From NCBI RefSeq assembly GCF_009749525.1, contig NZ_WOAC01000005.1:1-64000 (forward strand): DNA of 64,000 nt, read 5' to 3'. A program made the position numbers and the translations under genes. Positions 42,933-50,740 of the stretch are shown here, piece after piece. The notes under the pieces were generated by a model. The model had not been told where the DNA came from. It did not search any database and saw only the letters and a list, made by a program, of their open reading frames with translations. Position 1 is the first letter of the stretch; each line of letters opens with the position of its first letter. This DNA comes from Mesorhizobium xinjiangense (lineage in GTDB: Bacteria > Pseudomonadota > Alphaproteobacteria > Rhizobiales > Rhizobiaceae).

Positions 42933-43065
42933 CTTTATCCGTTTTGGTTTGTCGAGACAACAGATGAAGCGCTGTTTTCCAACAATGACAACATCATGCG
43001 AAACGCCCGTGGTGGACGACGTCAAAATGCAATCAGGAGACCGAACATGCCGTTTGCCGTCCAAG

Positions 43066-43107
43066 CATGTCCCGCTCAAACGGAATCGTTTGAGCGAAAG
43101 GTACATG
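43066..43107. repeat. Dispersed palindromic repeat, copy 2
   Basis: CATGTCCCGCTCAAACG-GAAT-CGTTTGAGCG with a perfect 10-bp stem (43073-43082/43087-43096) followed by AAAGGTACATG. It closely matches 18897-18940. The ATG at its end is the likely start of the YciI-like gene. Confidence 0.65.
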
Positions 43108-43491
43108 CTCCAAAATACTGATCTGGCGCGCATATCTTTGCTTCAAACGTTGCCGTTTGAAGCGAACACGCGCTATTGCATCGACCGTCGCGAGGCGGGC
43201 GACCTGCGCCGGCGCACCCGTGCTGAACATCTGGAATACATGATCGAGCAGAGGGCGCGCATCGTTTTCGGCGGACCGCCGCAAAACGACGAAGGCACGA
43301 GGGTGATCGGCAGTCTCATGGTGCTTTCACACGAGGATCGGGCCGGTGTAGGGGCCTTCCTGCAGGGCGAACCCTATTCGCGCGCCGGCCTGTTCGCCGA
43401 GGTCAGGATCACCCGGCTCAGGCAGATGGTGCCCGAGTTCCCGCGCGGTCTCCTGCTGGAGGAATTGGCGCGCGAGCGGGCGGGCGTATGA
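43105..43491 (+). CDS. YciI-like protein with a repeat-derived N-terminus
   Basis: A 128-residue product. From residue 22 on it is a YciI-type ferredoxin-like domain: YCIDRREAGDLRRRTRAEHL, VFGGPPQNDEGTRVIGSL and GEPYSRAGLFAEVRI, the last holding the family's typical Y-x-x-A-G-L-F. The usual short first strand is replaced by residues encoded by palindromic repeats (LLQTLPFEANTR). ATG 43105, with GAAAGG before it, also lies in a repeat. So a repeat insertion seems to have removed the native start and supplied a new one. Function uncertain; it may be a dead gene. Confidence 0.6.
   Translation: MLQNTDLARISLLQTLPFEANTRYCIDRREAGDLRRRTRAEHLEYMIEQRARIVFGGPPQNDEGTRVIGSLMVLSHEDRAGVGAFLQGEPYSRAGLFAEVRITRLRQMVPEFPRGLLLEELARERAGV
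43131..43166. repeat. Dispersed palindromic repeat, copy 3 (inverted)
   Basis: CATATCTTTGCTTCAAACG-TTGC-CGTTTGAAGC with a perfect 10-bp stem (43140-43149/43154-43163). It is the reverse complement of the 18897 copy and pairs with copy 2 as a two-unit array inside the 5' end of the YciI-like gene. Confidence 0.65.
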
Positions 43492-43526
43492 GCCGCCACG
43501 CAGGCCGGTGCCACCTGGAATGTGCG

Positions 43527-43945
43527 TCACGCCAGCACGAGCTGGTCGTCCTCGACCGCCTCGCCGGTCGTCTTCTTGAACAGCGCCAGCAGGTCGGGAA
43601 CGTCGTATCTCTTGCGGTCCTCGCCGCGAATATCGAGCAGGACCCGCCCGGCATTCATCATGATCGTGCGCTCGCCATGGTCCAGCGAGTTGCGCATGGA
43701 ATGGGTCACCATCAGCGTGGTCAGTTTCTGCTCTCCGGTTATCTCCGAGGAAAGCTCCAGGATCCGTGCCGCCGCGCCCGGGTCGAGGGCGGCGGTGTGC
43801 TCGTCCAATAGCAGGATCTTCATCGGCAGCAGGGTCGCCATCAGCAGGCTGAGTGCCTGCCTTTGACCTCCGGAGAGCGTCCCGACACTGGTGCCGAGCC
43901 GATCTTCCAGCCCCATGCCGAGCCGTTTCACTGGGCCCGGCAAAT
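43527..43945 (-). pseudogene. C-terminal half of an ABC transporter ATPase
   Basis: The frame contains the ABC signature LSGGQRQALSLLMATLL, Walker B ILLLDEHTAALDP and switch histidine MVTHSM, with the normal end of the protein. Walker A and the Q-loop are missing: upstream of GMGLEDRLG the sequence loses family character near 43945. The variant Walker B (DEH) resembles ATPases of the TrpX/ABC-substrate-binding type importers. It is a 5'-truncated remnant after the D-aminopeptidase gene. Confidence 0.7.
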
Positions 43946-44017
43946 CAGCCCGAAAGAGCCCTTGCCGCTTCCAAGGGCAGGGGCGGGGCGTCGTAAGGCA
44001 CCTTCGTCCGAGACGGG

Positions 44018-44818
44018 CTACGCCGTCAGGAAGCGCAATGCTCGCTGGATGTCGAAAATGTCCGCGGCCTTGAAACCGACTGTTCTCCGGCCGTTCAGAT
44101 ACGCGCCAGGATACCACGACGCTCTCCACGCATCGCCGGGGGTCACGAATTCGAGCGCAATCTCGAACGGCCCCTGTAGCTTCGGTATTTGCGTGCTCGA
44201 GACGCGGGAGAGTGCGTCTTCGACACCCTCGCGGATCGCGGCGCGTGCCCTGGCCGGCGAGATCGAGAGAGATGCGCGGCCAAATCCCTCAAGCGTCGCC
44301 ACAGTCCGCAGCTCCGGGACGAGAGCGCGAGCGTCGGCGCAAATCTCTGCGTCGCCTGACAGGAAGACTGAAGGCACGCCATAGCGCGTTGCGCACAGCG
44401 CGTTCATTGTGAACTCAGAGACCACCTCTCCATTGAGGATCAGCCTCGATATCCGGAGGTTCGTCGTGTGGGCCAGCGGGTTGGCCTCGGATCCGGCCTT
44501 GGCATGATATCCCGTGTAGATGGCCGCCGTGAATTCGGCGTTGAGGCCGAACATCATGCCGTCCGGATGACCGGACCATGCGCGCACGATCTTTGCATAA
44601 TCGGGCAGCATGTCGAGGATTAGGTTTCGTCCGCTGTCATGTGCATCCCTGATCACCACCTCGCTTGCCCCGGTGGCGCGTGCGCCTTCGCAAGCGGCAA
44701 GAACCTCGCCGGTCATGAGACGTCGGAACTCTTCGAAGTCGGCGTGGCTGCGTTCGACTTCGTCCCAGTGAACAATGCCCGCCGTTCCTTCGATGTCGGC
44801 TGACAGAAAGACTTTCAT
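44018..44818 (-). CDS. M55-family D-aminopeptidase (DppA-like)
   Basis: A 266-residue zinc aminopeptidase that in known members releases D-amino acids from the N-terminus of peptides. Motifs: SADIEGTAGIVHWDEV at the start (metal-binding D-x-E), IRDAHDSGRNL near residue 60, YTGYHAKAGS near 103 and the FTMNALCATRYGVP stretch near 135. Its ATG overlaps the stop of the P1-peptidase gene by four bases. It closes the D-amino-acid operon. Confidence 0.85.
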   Translation of the reverse strand: MKVFLSADIEGTAGIVHWDEVERSHADFEEFRRLMTGEVLAACEGARATGASEVVIRDAHDSGRNLILDMLPDYAKIVRAWSGHPDGMMFGLNAEFTAAIYTGYHAKAGSEANPLAHTTNLRISRLILNGEVVSEFTMNALCATRYGVPSVFLSGDAEICADARALVPELRTVATLEGFGRASLSISPARARAAIREGVEDALSRVSSTQIPKLQGPFEIALEFVTPGDAWRASWYPGAYLNGRRTVGFKAADIFDIQRALRFLTA

Positions 44819-45855
44819 TTCGCGAACTCCGTTGCCCAGTCGGCCAGCGAAGGGAAAAGCCTTCCGGCCCGTCCCGTGACGGCCGGGGCCGCGCAAAGTG
44901 CGTTCAATACCGCTTCCTGCGTGGCCTCGGCGGCGGCGCGGAAGGGAAGATCGATCTGAGCCTCGTCAAGCCGGCGGACGGATTGGAATGTCTCGCGCGC
45001 ATCATGTGCAACGGGATCCGCAGTGGTGAAGGCCAGGCAGATGTCTCCCGAGCCATGCCCCCAAAACGCGCCGAGCCGTGCGAGACCCGCTCCGGCGCGG
45101 CGCACCACCCGCTTCAACTGGCGGTCGCCCAGCGGCAGATCCGTTGCGAGAAGGACGATGACCGAGCCCTTTTCAGGCGCGCTGACACTGCGTGAATCGG
45201 GGCGGCGGCCATCCGGCAGAATCAGGTCGCCTGGCCGGCCGAAATTTGCCAGGACCAGGGTTCCCATGATGAAATCCGCCCCGGCAACCCGCATCTTGCG
45301 CGAGGCGCTGCCAATCCCACCCTTGAAACCGAATGCAGTCATGCCGGTACCCGCCCCGACTGCTCCCTGCGCTACCGGGCCAGCCGCGGCGGCCTCGATC
45401 GCCGCGAGCGCATCCGCAGGCTGCACTGCCAGTGCCTGGATGTCGTTGACCGCACCGTCGTTGCATTCGCAGACCACGGGATTGACGGTTGGTCCCTTGC
45501 GCCCGATGTCGGAATTCGAAGCAATGGCGCGGCGTATCAGGGCCTCCGTGCAGGCTGCAACGCCGAAAGTGTTGGTGAGCAGGATCGGCGTCTCGACCGT
45601 ACCGAGTTCGGCGACCTGCATCAGCCCCGCTGATTTGCCGAACCCATTGATGACCTCGACGGCCGCGCGGACCTTTACCCTGAAGAGATCGCCGCCATGC
45701 GGCAGCACTGCGGTCACTCCTGTGGCCAGCGCTTCACCGCTCAGTGTGCGATGTCCAACCGCAACGCCGGACACGTCGCTGATTGCATTGAGGGGGCCCG
45801 GCGGAAGGTCGTTGGTGCCCTCGCCCCAGAGACCCAATTCGCGCGCTGACGTCAT
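44815..45855 (-). CDS. P1-family (S58) aminopeptidase, DmpA-like
   Basis: A 346-residue N-terminal nucleophile hydrolase. The self-cleavage site and nucleophile are in EKGSVIVLLATDLPL (G|S near residue 231), as in L-aminopeptidase D-Ala-esterase/amidase DmpA. Other family blocks: NAISDVSGVAVGH near 23, TNTFGVAA near 94, GAGTGMTAFGFKGGIGSASR near 168. Members act on peptides with D- or beta-amino acids. It lies between the ATPase and DppA genes. Start ATG 45855. Confidence 0.87.
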   Translation of the reverse strand: MTSARELGLWGEGTNDLPPGPLNAISDVSGVAVGHRTLSGEALATGVTAVLPHGGDLFRVKVRAAVEVINGFGKSAGLMQVAELGTVETPILLTNTFGVAACTEALIRRAIASNSDIGRKGPTVNPVVCECNDGAVNDIQALAVQPADALAAIEAAAAGPVAQGAVGAGTGMTAFGFKGGIGSASRKMRVAGADFIMGTLVLANFGRPGDLILPDGRRPDSRSVSAPEKGSVIVLLATDLPLGDRQLKRVVRRAGAGLARLGAFWGHGSGDICLAFTTADPVAHDARETFQSVRRLDEAQIDLPFRAAAEATQEAVLNALCAAPAVTGRAGRLFPSLADWATEFAK

Positions 45856-45868
45856 GCGAGATCCTTGT

Positions 45869-46612
45869 TCACAGGCGCCCAGCCTTCTTCAGGCTCCGCA
45901 AAAAGGCCTGCGTCCGCTCCTTTTGCGGGCTTCCGAAGATTTCGGCGGGAGGCCCTTGTTCATGGACCCTTCCAGACTGAAGGAAACATATCCGATCCGC
46001 CACCTCGCGGGCAAAGCCCATCTCGTGGGTCGCCAGAATCATGGTCATGCCGCCTGCGGCCAGATCACGCACGATATCGAGCACTTCCGAAACCAGTTCG
46101 GGATCGAGAGCCGAGGTGATCTCGTCGAGCAAGAGCAGCATCGGGTTCATCATGAGTGCCCGGACGATGGCCACGCGTTGCTGCTGGCCACCCGAAAGGC
46201 GGTCCGGATAGTCATTGGCCTTGTGGGCGAGTGCGATCCGATTGAGGAAGGACATCGCCTTCTCCTCGGCCTCGCGGCGACTCATGCCCAGCACCTTGGT
46301 CGGCGCCAGCATCGTGTTTTCCAGGACGGTCATATGTGGAAACAGGTTATAGCCTTGAAACACGATGCCGATGTCGCGGCGCAGCCGGTCGAGGTCGACA
46401 CCCGGCCCGGTAATGCGGTCGCCATGAATGCGAATTTCCCCGGATGTTATCTCCTCCAGACGATTTACACAGCGCAACAGCGTTGACTTGCCGCACCCCG
46501 AAGGGCCGATCAGGCAGATGACTTCATGTTCGGCCACCTCGAGCGACAGGTCGGAGATGACTTCAACAAGACCGTAATGCTTGGTCATGCGTTCGATTTC
46601 GAGAAGCGCCAT
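45869..46612 (-). CDS. Polar amino-acid ABC transporter ATPase (GlnQ type)
   Basis: A 247-residue ATPase with Walker A GPSGCGKST near residue 35, Q-loop FQGYNLFPH, signature LSGGQQQR, Walker B LLLLDEITSALD and switch histidine ATHEMGFA, the last typical of polar amino-acid importers. Walker B carries isoleucine after the catalytic glutamate where proline is usual. ATG 46612 is four bases after the permease stop. Confidence 0.92.
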   Translation of the reverse strand: MALLEIERMTKHYGLVEVISDLSLEVAEHEVICLIGPSGCGKSTLLRCVNRLEEITSGEIRIHGDRITGPGVDLDRLRRDIGIVFQGYNLFPHMTVLENTMLAPTKVLGMSRREAEEKAMSFLNRIALAHKANDYPDRLSGGQQQRVAIVRALMMNPMLLLLDEITSALDPELVSEVLDIVRDLAAGGMTMILATHEMGFAREVADRICFLQSGRVHEQGPPAEIFGSPQKERTQAFLRSLKKAGRL

Positions 46613-46616
46613 GGCT

Positions 46617-47735
46617 CTAACCCCCCGCCCGCATGCGCTTGCGGTCACGCTCGGTCAATTTGTCGACGATCCGTGCCTGAGGGATCGTGATGGCGATGAA
46701 CAGGATGGCCACGGTGGTCACTGCAGAAAGGTTGAAATTGTTCGCGGCGATGATTTTCGACTGATTGAAGGCGTCGATGGCGCCGATGATGGCCACCAGC
46801 GCGGTATCCTTTTGAAGGCTGATGCAATTGTTCATCAGCGGCGGAATGATGTTCCTGACGGCCAGAGGTACCACGACATAACGCATGGTCTTGGCGTGAC
46901 TGAGCCCCAGCGACCGGGCGGCGGCGACCTGGCTGTGATGTACGCCCTCGATACCGGCGCGATAGACCTCGGACGTATAGGCGCCGTAAGTCAGGGTCAG
47001 CGCAATGATCGCGTAGGAGGTGGAGGAAAGGTCGGACAGAAAGGGCAGGTCCGTCAGCGGCAGGCCGAAGCCGATGAGATAGATGGTGATGATCGCGGGC
47101 AGACCGCGGAACAGGTCGCCATAGGCAATGGCCAGAAAGCGCAGCGGCCGTCCAGTCTCGCCCGGCAATGTGCGGGCTATGGCGATTACCAGCGACCAGG
47201 CAAGGATCAGCACCGCGGAAACAGAGAAGATTATGACGTTGGTTCCGAAGGCCCACAGCACCTTGCCGGCAGAGTCGCGGATCAGCGCAAGGTCGAAAAA
47301 GGTACGGCTGACGGCTGCATTGTTGACCACCATGAACCAGGCACCGGCCGTGATGATCAGCAAAGCTCCGGACCATGACAGCGCCCGCCAGGCCCCGAGC
47401 GACGCCTCGGCGCCCAATGCGCGCGCGGAATAGACGTCGGAACTGCGCGCAGCGACGAGCGATTTCATGGATGCATGCGCAGCCATCACGAGCACGACGG
47501 CGGCAGCGATAGCGGCGATGATTCCCGGCAGCGCGGCGGCAATCGAGGAAATGCCCTGGCTGACCGCATAGCGTCCTATATGCTGTGCCGATACGGCGAC
47601 GACGACGAAAGTCAGCGCCGCAACGCCTAACGTTGCTCCTGCCCGCCCACGATGGGTTCGCGTGACGCTCCGGGCGCGCCAAACAGCGGCACGCCCGGCT
47701 TCATCCGGCGCCTCGGATACGAGGTGCTCAGCCAT
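46617..47735 (-). CDS. Polar amino-acid ABC transporter permease
   Basis: A 372-residue permease of the HisM/GltK group. The C-terminal 220 residues have five helices and the EAA loop (HHSQVAAARSLGLSHAKTMRYVVVPLA). The N-terminal 150 residues are an extension with three to four further hydrophobic segments, seen in some alphaproteobacterial amino-acid permeases. Only one permease gene is present, so it should work as a homodimer. It starts four bases after the binding-protein stop. Confidence 0.88.
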   Translation of the reverse strand: MAEHLVSEAPDEAGRAAVWRARSVTRTHRGRAGATLGVAALTFVVVAVSAQHIGRYAVSQGISSIAAALPGIIAAIAAAVVLVMAAHASMKSLVAARSSDVYSARALGAEASLGAWRALSWSGALLIITAGAWFMVVNNAAVSRTFFDLALIRDSAGKVLWAFGTNVIIFSVSAVLILAWSLVIAIARTLPGETGRPLRFLAIAYGDLFRGLPAIITIYLIGFGLPLTDLPFLSDLSSTSYAIIALTLTYGAYTSEVYRAGIEGVHHSQVAAARSLGLSHAKTMRYVVVPLAVRNIIPPLMNNCISLQKDTALVAIIGAIDAFNQSKIIAANNFNLSAVTTVAILFIAITIPQARIVDKLTERDRKRMRAGG

Positions 47736-47739
47736 CGAT

Positions 47740-48585
47740 TCAATATTTCCAGATCGGAACGTCCTCGGGCTTCAGACCGCCGCGGGCCGGCGCGAGATAC
47801 TCGTTCTCGAGTGCCTCGAGCGTGCCATCGGCCGCCATGTCGGCGATGATCTTGTCGATCACCGGCTTTTGCTTCGAACCCTTGGGATAGATCCCGGCCG
47901 TATCGCGGCCGCTGGGATACTGACCGATAACCTTGAGCCTCCCGTTGGAATTGGAAACCTGGCCGAGAATGACGGAGATGTCGGTCATCACCACGTCGAC
48001 ATTGCCTGCCGCCAGCGCAGTGAACATGGCGCCCGTATCGTCAAAGACGGAGAGCTTCGCATCGGGAAGCGTCTCCTGCGCCCATGAAACCATGATAGTG
48101 CCGGCCTGGGTGCCGAGCTTGGTGGTCTTGATGCTCGTCTCGTCAATCGTGGTGTCGGCGCGAGCGGCAAGGCCGAAGGCGCCATGGGCGTATGGCGTCG
48201 AGAAGTCTACCACCTTCTTGCGGGGCTCGGTCACCGAGATCAGGGCGAGAGCGATGTCAAAATCCTTGTTCTGACCCGCAACGATGGAATCGAAGGAGGC
48301 ATTCTTCAGCACCACCTTGTCGATGCCGAGCCTGTTGGCGATATTGACCGCCATGCAGAATTCGCGCCCGGTGCTAATCGTTTCCGGCCTGTCGCCGTTG
48401 AATTCGCCCACGGCAGGCAGGTTGATGATGACAGTGAACTGGCCGGGAACAGCTGTATCGATATGCTCGACTCCAGCCTTGCCGAACAGCTTGCAATCAC
48501 CGTAGCCCTCGGTGGCTGCCGCCGGGGCGGCAAGGGCGATCAGCGTGCCGAGCGCCGCGACGGCACAATTCATTCTGCTCTTCAT
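47740..48585 (-). CDS. Amino-acid ABC transporter substrate-binding protein
   Basis: A 281-residue periplasmic family-3 binding protein with signal peptide (MKSRMNCAVAALGTLIALA, then APAAATEG). Layout: REFCMAVNIANRLGID near residue 75, FDIALALISVTEPRKKVVDFS near 108 (typical T-x-x-R-x-x-x-x-x-F-S ligand site) and an ending LAPARGGLKPEDVPIWKY. Ligand likely a D- or L-amino acid given the neighbours. Cotranscribed with the transaminase gene upstream. Confidence 0.9.
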   Translation of the reverse strand: MKSRMNCAVAALGTLIALAAPAAATEGYGDCKLFGKAGVEHIDTAVPGQFTVIINLPAVGEFNGDRPETISTGREFCMAVNIANRLGIDKVVLKNASFDSIVAGQNKDFDIALALISVTEPRKKVVDFSTPYAHGAFGLAARADTTIDETSIKTTKLGTQAGTIMVSWAQETLPDAKLSVFDDTGAMFTALAAGNVDVVMTDISVILGQVSNSNGRLKVIGQYPSGRDTAGIYPKGSKQKPVIDKIIADMAADGTLEALENEYLAPARGGLKPEDVPIWKY

Positions 48586-48621
48586 AGTGTTCTCCTCTTT
48601 GTGATTCTTGGTTGCTTGATG

Positions 48622-49485
48622 TCAGTGAGGTGTCGCCCCGGACGCGCGTGCCGTGTCCAGGTAGTACGCCTGCAGTTGCCGGGTCATCGGCCCCGGCTTG
48701 CCATTGCTCAAAAGCGCTTCGCCGATACGGACGACCGGCGTTACGAGGCTGGAAGCGGATGTTTGAAAGGCTTCGGCGGCACTCTGCGCCTCGGCCGGCG
48801 TGAAGGCTCTCTCCTCGACAGTCAGGCCGTGCGCCTCGCAAAGCCGCATGAGCGCGCGGCGGGTGCAACCGGGCAGGGTGACGTGAGAATTTTCCCGGGT
48901 CAGGATGCGGCGATCGGCGGTGACGATATAGGCGGTGGACGATGCGCCTTCGGTCACCTTGCCGTCTTCCACGAACCAGACGTCGTCGAAGCCACCGGCG
49001 CGTGCCGAACGCTTGGCCAGCACCTGCCCCAGCAACATGACGGTCTTGATGTCGCGCCGGCTCCAGCGCGGATCTGGCGCGAGATCGACGGCGATTCCGT
49101 CGCCTTGCGCAGCGGTGTCGATCACCGGCTTGTCTTGTGTGAAGGCGACGAAGGATGGCCTGAGACCTTCGGCGAAAAGAAAATCGCGATCGGCTTCTCC
49201 TCGCGAGATCTGGAGATAGACGGTGCCTTCGGTCAGTCGGTTTCTGGCGATCAATTCACGCTGAATGCCTTCGATCTCGGCCAGCGGAGCGGGCAGTGGG
49301 ATCGACAGTTCTGCCAATGATCGCTCCAGCCGTGCCAGATGCAGGTCGTTGTCGACCATCCGGCCGTCGATGACGGCGGTCACTTCATAGACCGCATCGC
49401 CAAATAGGAAGCCGCGGTCGAACAGACCAATGCGAGCTTGCACTTCGGGCATGAACGCGCCCGCGCAATAGACGATCCTGCTCAT
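48622..49485 (-). CDS. D-amino-acid transaminase-like class IV aminotransferase
   Basis: A 287-residue PLP enzyme. GLFDRGFLFGDAVYEV near residue 20 is the class IV opening; the PLP lysine is in RRDIKTVMLL near 145; EGASSTAYIV near 180 and LPGCTRRALMRLCEAHG near 205 complete the fold. The pattern is closer to D-alanine transaminase than to branched-chain or ADC lyase relatives, and the two D-peptidase genes downstream agree. It should convert D-amino acids to 2-oxo acids. First gene of a six-gene operon divergent from a LysR gene. Confidence 0.85.
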   Translation of the reverse strand: MSRIVYCAGAFMPEVQARIGLFDRGFLFGDAVYEVTAVIDGRMVDNDLHLARLERSLAELSIPLPAPLAEIEGIQRELIARNRLTEGTVYLQISRGEADRDFLFAEGLRPSFVAFTQDKPVIDTAAQGDGIAVDLAPDPRWSRRDIKTVMLLGQVLAKRSARAGGFDDVWFVEDGKVTEGASSTAYIVTADRRILTRENSHVTLPGCTRRALMRLCEAHGLTVEERAFTPAEAQSAAEAFQTSASSLVTPVVRIGEALLSNGKPGPMTRQLQAYYLDTARASGATPH

Positions 49486-49553
49486 TCTTGGGAAACCGAA
49501 TAGAGGTTGGGACTTATTGAATCAACTTTGCTGGCCCGGATGGATTTGACAAA

Positions 49554-49581
49554 TTCGGATTGAGCAAGGCGGTATTCCGAA
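49554..49581. promoter_or_regulatory. Possible LysR-type inverted repeat
   Basis: TTCGGA (49554-49559) and TCCGAA (49576-49581) are perfect inverted arms with a 16-base spacer in the divergent region between the transaminase and LysR genes. The spacing is longer than the usual T-N11-A box, so the assignment is weak. Confidence 0.3.
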
Positions 49582-49663
49582 CTTGCATAGGCGTGAGGAA
49601 TCAGTGTGTTATACTCATTCGTTGCGAGACTCTTTTCCTTCCTCACCATCGGAGCACCAGGAA

Positions 49664-50602
49664 ATGGAACTGAAATGGCTGGAAGATTTCGTAACGCTTG
49701 CCGAGACTTCCAGCTTTTCCAGGGCTGCGGAATTGCGCAATGTCACCCAGTCGGCCTTCAGCCGTCGCATCAAGCAGCTTGAGGCATGGCTGGGCGCAAC
49801 GCTGATCAATCGCGCCACCCTGCCGGCGGAAATTACCGCAGCGGGGCAAAGTTTTCTGCCCGTTGCACAGGATGCGATCCGCGCCTTCTATGGCGCGCGC
49901 GAGGCGCTGCAGCCGTCGTCCAAGGTAGGCATGGCCAGGCTTGCTGCGCTTCACACGCTGACGGTCACCTTCTTTCCCGAATGGCTGCAGACATTGGAGA
50001 GCGAGGTTCTCGACATTCGCACATCGCTCATTCCCGACCGCGGCGGGATCGAGGCGAACCTTGCCGCGCTGATCGACGGGGAGGCCGACTTCTTCCTGAC
50101 CTACGCACATTCGCTTGTGCCGTTCCATCTCGACGGAGAGCGTTTCGAGTTTCTCTCGGTCGGTTGGGACCGGTTGGTTCCGGTCGCCGCGCGCCATGTG
50201 CGTATGAACCGCGGTCAAACCGCGCCTGGAGAGGGATTGCTTGACAGGGCCGCGGTCGGAGGACCCGAATTGCCCTATCTCAGCTATGGGTCGAGCTCGT
50301 TCTTCGGCGTCGCGCTCGGCCGATTGTTCGCCGATCGACCGGCCTTCCGCCACCGCTCGGTGCATGAAAACACGATCAGCGCAGGCCTGAAGACTGTCGC
50401 GATGAGAGGCGCCGGCCTGTGTTGGCTGCCGGAAAGCCTTATTCGGGCCGAACTGGACGCCGGGCATCTTGTCAGGGCCTCGACCGACGATCAGTGGTGC
50501 TTGGATCTGGAGATACGCCTTTATCGTCATCGGGGCAGCCAGGGTCGGATCGTCAGGACATTCTGGCAGACGGCGAAGGCCGTTGGAGGCTATCGGCCAT
50601 GA
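49664..50602 (+). CDS. LysR-family regulator of the D-amino-acid operon
   Basis: A 312-residue regulator. Opening MELKWLEDFVTLAETSSFSR and AAELRNVTQSAFSRRIKQLE give the helix-turn-helix; the effector domain follows (LHTLTVTFFPEWLQ, FFLTYAHSLVPF, ENTISAGLKTVAMRGAG). ATG 49664 has AGGA close upstream; an earlier ATG at 49583 is less likely. Divergent from the transaminase-transporter-peptidase operon and so probably its regulator. Confidence 0.87.
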   Translation: MELKWLEDFVTLAETSSFSRAAELRNVTQSAFSRRIKQLEAWLGATLINRATLPAEITAAGQSFLPVAQDAIRAFYGAREALQPSSKVGMARLAALHTLTVTFFPEWLQTLESEVLDIRTSLIPDRGGIEANLAALIDGEADFFLTYAHSLVPFHLDGERFEFLSVGWDRLVPVAARHVRMNRGQTAPGEGLLDRAAVGGPELPYLSYGSSSFFGVALGRLFADRPAFRHRSVHENTISAGLKTVAMRGAGLCWLPESLIRAELDAGHLVRASTDDQWCLDLEIRLYRHRGSQGRIVRTFWQTAKAVGGYRP

Positions 50603-50740
50603 TGCGGGTCGCCGCCACAGCTTGCTGTGCGAGAAAACGACGACAACGTTCAAGTAACCGGCGCGATACAGGGCGTGATCCGGTACAGCTTTCGCCGTTC
50701 CTCGGAATTTGCCTGAGGCCCATCACGACGCGCAGCGCGT

